Origin: CADCTM01 sp049671305
Lineage (GTDB): Bacteria; Cyanobacteriota; Cyanobacteriia; Cyanobacteriales; Coleofasciculaceae
DNA: 56,041 nt
Assembly (NCBI GenBank): GCA_049671305.1
Contig: JBATUR010000085.1
Span: forward strand, 1 to 56,041
Reading direction: 5' to 3'
Below are positions 53,293-56,041 of this stretch, piece after piece (the stretch's first letter is position 1; each line of letters starts with the position of its first letter). Both the position numbers and the translations under genes were made by a program. The notes below the pieces were generated by a model that saw only the letters and a program-made list of their open reading frames with translations, ran no database searches and had not been told where the DNA came from.

Positions 53293-54709
53293 TATTTCGA
53301 TCTATTAGGTTCATTGCTTCAGAGCGAATTGCTATTGCTTCAGCCGTACGAATTAATTTTGGGTCTTGTGAATCAATTAATTTTATAGTCTCACTAGCTA
53401 TTTCAAGATTAATGTCATTAACTTTTTCCTGATTACCTTTCAAGAACTCCTCTTTAAACTTACCTAACTTTTCTTTTACAGTGGAAACATATTGGAATGA
53501 TTCAGGCTTAATCAGTTCAGGCAAATTGAGAAGCTTAACTAATCCTCCTAAGTCTGTAAAGACAGAAGCTAGTTTTCCTCCTGTCTGAAATCCTCCTGTA
53601 ATTAAGTTCATATTCGATATACGAGTTTCTTCAATGGCATAAGGTAAGGCTCGGACTATACTTTCTAGTGATAAAGATGGTTTTTTGTTCTGTTCACTTA
53701 CTCGATTAAAGTATTCGTTAAAGTTGGAACTGATTCTTTGGGATACTTCTCTTCCACCTTGTCGATTATCTTTGTTTAGCTTATTATTGTATGGCTCTAT
53801 TGCTTTAACAATATTTATACCCTCATTCCATGATTTTTCTTGTGCCTTTAACTTCAACTTCAGTTTTAGATAATCTGCATAACTAACATCATTTCTTTTC
53901 CCTAAAAATGTTCCAGGTGATTCGGCTACATCTGTAAATTTATCTTCCAAAAAATCTGATTTGGGAATTTCAACTATGTCATACTGTTGTTTTCCTACAC
54001 GTTGTAATTTCTCTTGAGCAGATATCAATTCTTGCTTTCCCTGCAAAAACTGTGCCATACCTAATGCTCTGGTATCTGTGTAAGTTTGTACAGGAGAAGG
54101 CGATCGCGCTGTGGTAGTCTGTTGACCTGAAGAAGGCGATCGCCCTGTTGCAATCTGACCAGCTTCTAGAATTTGGGATAGTTGTTGATTTGATACAGCA
54201 CTTGATTTCAGACAAACTGTCCCATAGCAAACCATTCCGTCATCTCTGATAAAAGCACGATCCTTGGGAATTGAACGTAGATAGGGAAGCGATCCATTAG
54301 TAGGCGTCAGCCATGTAATCATTAATGCTTGACCGCGAGCAGTCAAATCATCAAACTGCTTTGACTGCTCATTGCTAAAACTTGGTGCGCCGCCAAGGCT
54401 AAACTGACCATCTGTAAGTGTGACACTAGGTTGAATTCCATCCTTTAAAACATACGCAACATCTATAGCATTGTTGTCTTGAAAGAATATGCAACCTTGC
54501 TTAAAACCATTAGGAAGCTCATTAAAAGTTCGATATGGGCCACCTCTCCTATTTATTCCTAAGCTTTGGCTAAAAGTTGACCATCTCACACATCGGGTCG
54601 ATTGTTGCGATCGCCCTGCTGCAATCTGAGAACTTTGTGGCAGAGAAGCGGTACAACCAGCAGCCTTAAATTGTTGAATAATTTTAGATCTAGTTGTTTG
54701 AGGTACCAC
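53246..54709 (-). CDS. Hypothetical protein, probable middle part of a split secreted gene
   Basis: 487 codons from a GTG that has no RBS and lies inside the preceding ORF (54586-55245). The frame can be continued upstream into ...FFWSVV only by a -1 shift at a T7 run (about 54713-54719), so the N-terminus as listed is artificial. The first 150 residues look beta-rich with Cys pairs (MVCYGTVCLKS); residues 190-215 hold Ser/Thr/Arg repeats coded by HIP1-bearing DNA repeats; the rest is helical and charged. No family recognised. Ends with the 47-base overlap to the 135-residue ORF. Confidence 0.55.
   Translation of the reverse strand: MVPQTTRSKIIQQFKAAGCTASLPQSSQIAAGRSQQSTRCVRWSTFSQSLGINRRGGPYRTFNELPNGFKQGCIFFQDNNAIDVAYVLKDGIQPSVTLTDGQFSLGGAPSFSNEQSKQFDDLTARGQALMITWLTPTNGSLPYLRSIPKDRAFIRDDGMVCYGTVCLKSSAVSNQQLSQILEAGQIATGRSPSSGQQTTTARSPSPVQTYTDTRALGMAQFLQGKQELISAQEKLQRVGKQQYDIVEIPKSDFLEDKFTDVAESPGTFLGKRNDVSYADYLKLKLKLKAQEKSWNEGINIVKAIEPYNNKLNKDNRQGGREVSQRISSNFNEYFNRVSEQNKKPSLSLESIVRALPYAIEETRISNMNLITGGFQTGGKLASVFTDLGGLVKLLNLPELIKPESFQYVSTVKEKLGKFKEEFLKGNQEKVNDINLEIASETIKLIDSQDPKLIRTAEAIAIRSEAMNLIDRNNVPTAISINRSPRWL
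54100..54158. repeat. HIP1-centred tandem repeat inside the split gene
   Basis: Two copies at a 36-bp period (HIP1 at 54100 and 54136), the second matching another copy at 54607-54629 in 22 of 23 bases (GCGATCGCCCTG, variable base, TGCAATCTGA). They encode related Ser-Pro/Arg segments (TGRSPSSGQQ, TTARSPSPVQ, AAGRSQQST). Confidence 0.6.
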
Positions 54710-55245
54710 AGACCAAAAAAAGATTGGTCTGTGGGTGACTTTAGAGGTCTTGGAAACTCAAAAGCAGAAATACTAGGAGCGTTCTTGTAAATACCTGCTA
54801 ACCCCAGGCGATTTCCCTGTTTAATAATTATTGCACGACCGAAATTACCGCTCGTGCGGATTTCACCATTAGATAGAGAGCCTATACTGAAAATCTCATA
54901 AGGTTCGCTTAAGAAACTATTAATAATACATACGCGACCTCTAACGTTGGAAGGAAAAATATGTAGTGATTCCTCTAATCCCAACCACTTACCAAAGAAA
55001 GGCGCTATTGCTGGCTCTATCCTTGACCAATCTCTTGCGAAAGAGGCTATGGCTTGGATGTTAGATAAAGGTCGTTTATCTATTGTCCTCCCCCCAAAGC
55101 CCGACGACACTCGATGGAAACTTCTTGTTAATTGCCGCATTTCTGTATCTGTTGGGTATCTTTGAGACTGAGCGGAAACTGGTAATGAACCAACGCCCAA
55201 AACTGCTAAACTCACCATCAATCCAAAAAGTGATGTGTTTTTCAT
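54586..55245 (-). CDS. Secreted hypothetical protein, probable 5' part of a split gene
   Basis: 219 residues from the ATG at 55245 (MKNTSLFGL); the ATG six bases upstream has its AAGGA only 2 bases away, so the second ATG is the better start. Signal peptide (1-26, cut after VSAQS). The mature part is a beta-rich domain up to about residue 165 with two Cys (RGRVCIINS, LLCHK). After the T7 run the reading becomes low quality (LLVVPLLCHKVLRLQQGDRNN), while the other frame continues well, indicating a frameshift. The signal peptide is very similar to that of the next gene (55269-55853). Confidence 0.55.
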   Translation of the reverse strand: MKNTSLFGLMVSLAVLGVGSLPVSAQSQRYPTDTEMRQLTRSFHRVSSGFGGRTIDKRPLSNIQAIASFARDWSRIEPAIAPFFGKWLGLEESLHIFPSNVRGRVCIINSFLSEPYEIFSIGSLSNGEIRTSGNFGRAIIIKQGNRLGLAGIYKNAPSISAFEFPRPLKSPTDQSFFGLWYLKQLDLKLFNNLRLLVVPLLCHKVLRLQQGDRNNRPDV

Positions 55246-55268
55246 AAACATTGTCCTTCCTATTTTGA

Positions 55269-55853
55269 TTACCTAGTACTTTTAATTAGAGGTTCATTAG
55301 CCATTGAAGTTGCAATGTTAATAATTAGCTGCTTGTTTTGAGCTACACTTAACCCAGGGCTGAATGGTAAACTTACCAAGTAACTGAGATTATTTTGATT
55401 CCATATAACTAATGCGTAAGGAGTAGTTGAAGCGCCTCTTATATCAACATAAACGTATACTCCACTAACGTTTTTTCTTAAAGTAATTGGAACACCACGA
55501 CTGCGTAAACCAAGGTGGTAATTATTTGAATTTTGCTGGAAAGCCGCAATGTACCCAAATTGACAAGAGTGGGCTTGACAATTAGGTGTGGTGTTTAAAG
55601 AAATTCTGAGTTCACCTCTTCTAGAAGGTTCCAAAGTTGGATAAATAGTTATTCTCTTGCCCTGGAAGTTAATAAGCTCTAAAGAAGCTGGCAAACGCAT
55701 TGCCATCCCTCTAGGAAGCTGATTTTGAATATCTCTGAGAATTGGTTTAAATATCGGTGCTGGTTCAGCAATTGTCGATTGCGGTTTGGCTAATACTCCA
55801 GCCCCGAAAATTCCTAAACTCATCATCAATCCAAAAAGCGATCGCCCTTTCAT
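55269..55853 (-). CDS. Secreted hypothetical protein
   Basis: 194 residues. Signal peptide (1-29: LFGLMMSLGIFGAGVLA, cleaved near TIAEP). Mature part is a beta-rich domain with one Cys pair (TPNCQAHSCQFGY) that may form a disulfide. I recognise no family. The signal peptide resembles that of the downstream gene (SLFGLM(M/V)SL), pointing to a shared origin or small paralogue family. The stop is 24 bases before that gene's start, so the two form an operon. Confidence 0.65.
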   Translation of the reverse strand: MKGRSLFGLMMSLGIFGAGVLAKPQSTIAEPAPIFKPILRDIQNQLPRGMAMRLPASLELINFQGKRITIYPTLEPSRRGELRISLNTTPNCQAHSCQFGYIAAFQQNSNNYHLGLRSRGVPITLRKNVSGVYVYVDIRGASTTPYALVIWNQNNLSYLVSLPFSPGLSVAQNKQLIINIATSMANEPLIKSTR

Positions 55854-55898
55854 TACCTATTTACTCCAACAATTAATTCTCTGTAATCAAGCCTTTAA

Positions 55899-55927
55899 TC
55901 AAAAACCCTCAAGGCTTGAGGGTTTGA
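55899..55927 (-). terminator. Intrinsic terminator of an out-of-window minus-strand gene
   Basis: Near-perfect hairpin AACCCTCAAG (55904-55913) and CTTGAGGGTT (55915-55924) followed on the minus strand by TTTTT (55901-55905). It would end a transcript that comes from beyond position 56041. Confidence 0.75.
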
Positions 55928-56041
55928 TTGCAGCAAGTTTACCAGTCAACTGTGAATAATTTGTGAATTGGCAATGTGATATACGCGATCGCCAACAGCC
56001 TCAATTTACTGACTTCCATACAGGCAACGCCGCGACTTTAG

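Overview
The window is cyanobacterial chromosome. The HIP1 octamer GCGATCGC occurs throughout. Many genes belong to cyanobacterial or plastid-lineage families: the divisome protein Ftn2/ZipN/ARC6, PetM, ferredoxin PetF, Ycf39, the DUF1815, DUF2839 and DUF4912 proteins, long pentapeptide-repeat and SLH-domain proteins, and a Ser/Thr kinase fused to TPRs. I see no CRISPR array, no intact insertion sequence and no rRNA. There is one tRNA, tRNA-Ala(GGC). Gene content looks like core chromosome with small strain-specific patches.

Layout, left to right. 1-8.1 kb (all minus strand): TpsB/ShlB outer-membrane secretion pore, a small conserved protein, a DUF4912 protein, an AEC transporter and ftn2. 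8.4-11.3 kb (plus): pdhA, a long hairpin repeat, and a secreted beta-helix/SLH protein. 11.7-16.1 kb (minus): DUF1815, DUF2839, a DinG-like protein with eroded helicase motifs, and a protein with about 50 pentapeptide repeats. 16.2-19.6 kb (plus): tyrA, an HtrA/Deg protease with a textbook terminator, and a membrane GGDEF protein with a degenerate active-site motif. 19.6-21.7 kb (minus): an OmpR-type regulator and kinase overlapping by 4 bases, followed by a 31-codon membrane ORF. 21.9-29.0 kb: cyclic-phosphodiesterase-like protein, HdrB/SdhE-like CCG protein (minus), alpha/beta hydrolase with a 1-base-overlapping small gene, thioredoxin-domain DUF255 protein, threonine aldolase and petF. 29.2-36.0 kb (minus): a 1730-residue CheA hybrid kinase with an extremely acidic linker, then a SpoIID/LytB protein 3 bases downstream. 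36.3-37.6 kb (minus): tRNA-Ala, a small membrane protein and hisF.

37.7-39.7 kb (plus): ruvB and a TPR lipoprotein-like or secreted protein. 39.8-40.6 kb (minus): a protein strongly resembling the LCIB/theta-class carbonic anhydrases of algal CO2-concentrating mechanisms. 40.6-41.6 kb: a structured, mostly non-coding stretch that may hold a small RNA. 41.7-47.7 kb (plus): Ser/Thr kinase-TPR, a hypothetical protein, 5-formyl-THF cyclo-ligase, an orphan MalG-type permease, an SDR, a TspO-like protein and a small hypothetical protein. 47.8-49.3 kb (minus): a small hypothetical protein and pdxA. 49.5-52.0 kb (plus): petM (37 codons), ycf39 and nadK. 52.1-55.9 kb (minus): a Spy-like periplasmic protein and a patch of secreted proteins of unknown function in which one long reading frame appears split by frameshifts, one of them at a T7 run.

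The genes do not form one pathway. Functional clusters are small: photosynthetic electron transport (petF; petM-ycf39), signalling (two-component pair, CheA hybrid, kinase-TPR, GGDEF), envelope proteins (TpsB, SLH, SpoIID, the secreted patch) and core metabolism (pdhA, tyrA, hisF, pdxA, nadK, folate salvage). The points most worth a second look are the LCIB-like carbonic anhydrase, the split secreted gene at 52.9-55.2 kb, the DinG-like protein without a Walker lysine, and the structured region at 40.87-41.23 kb.
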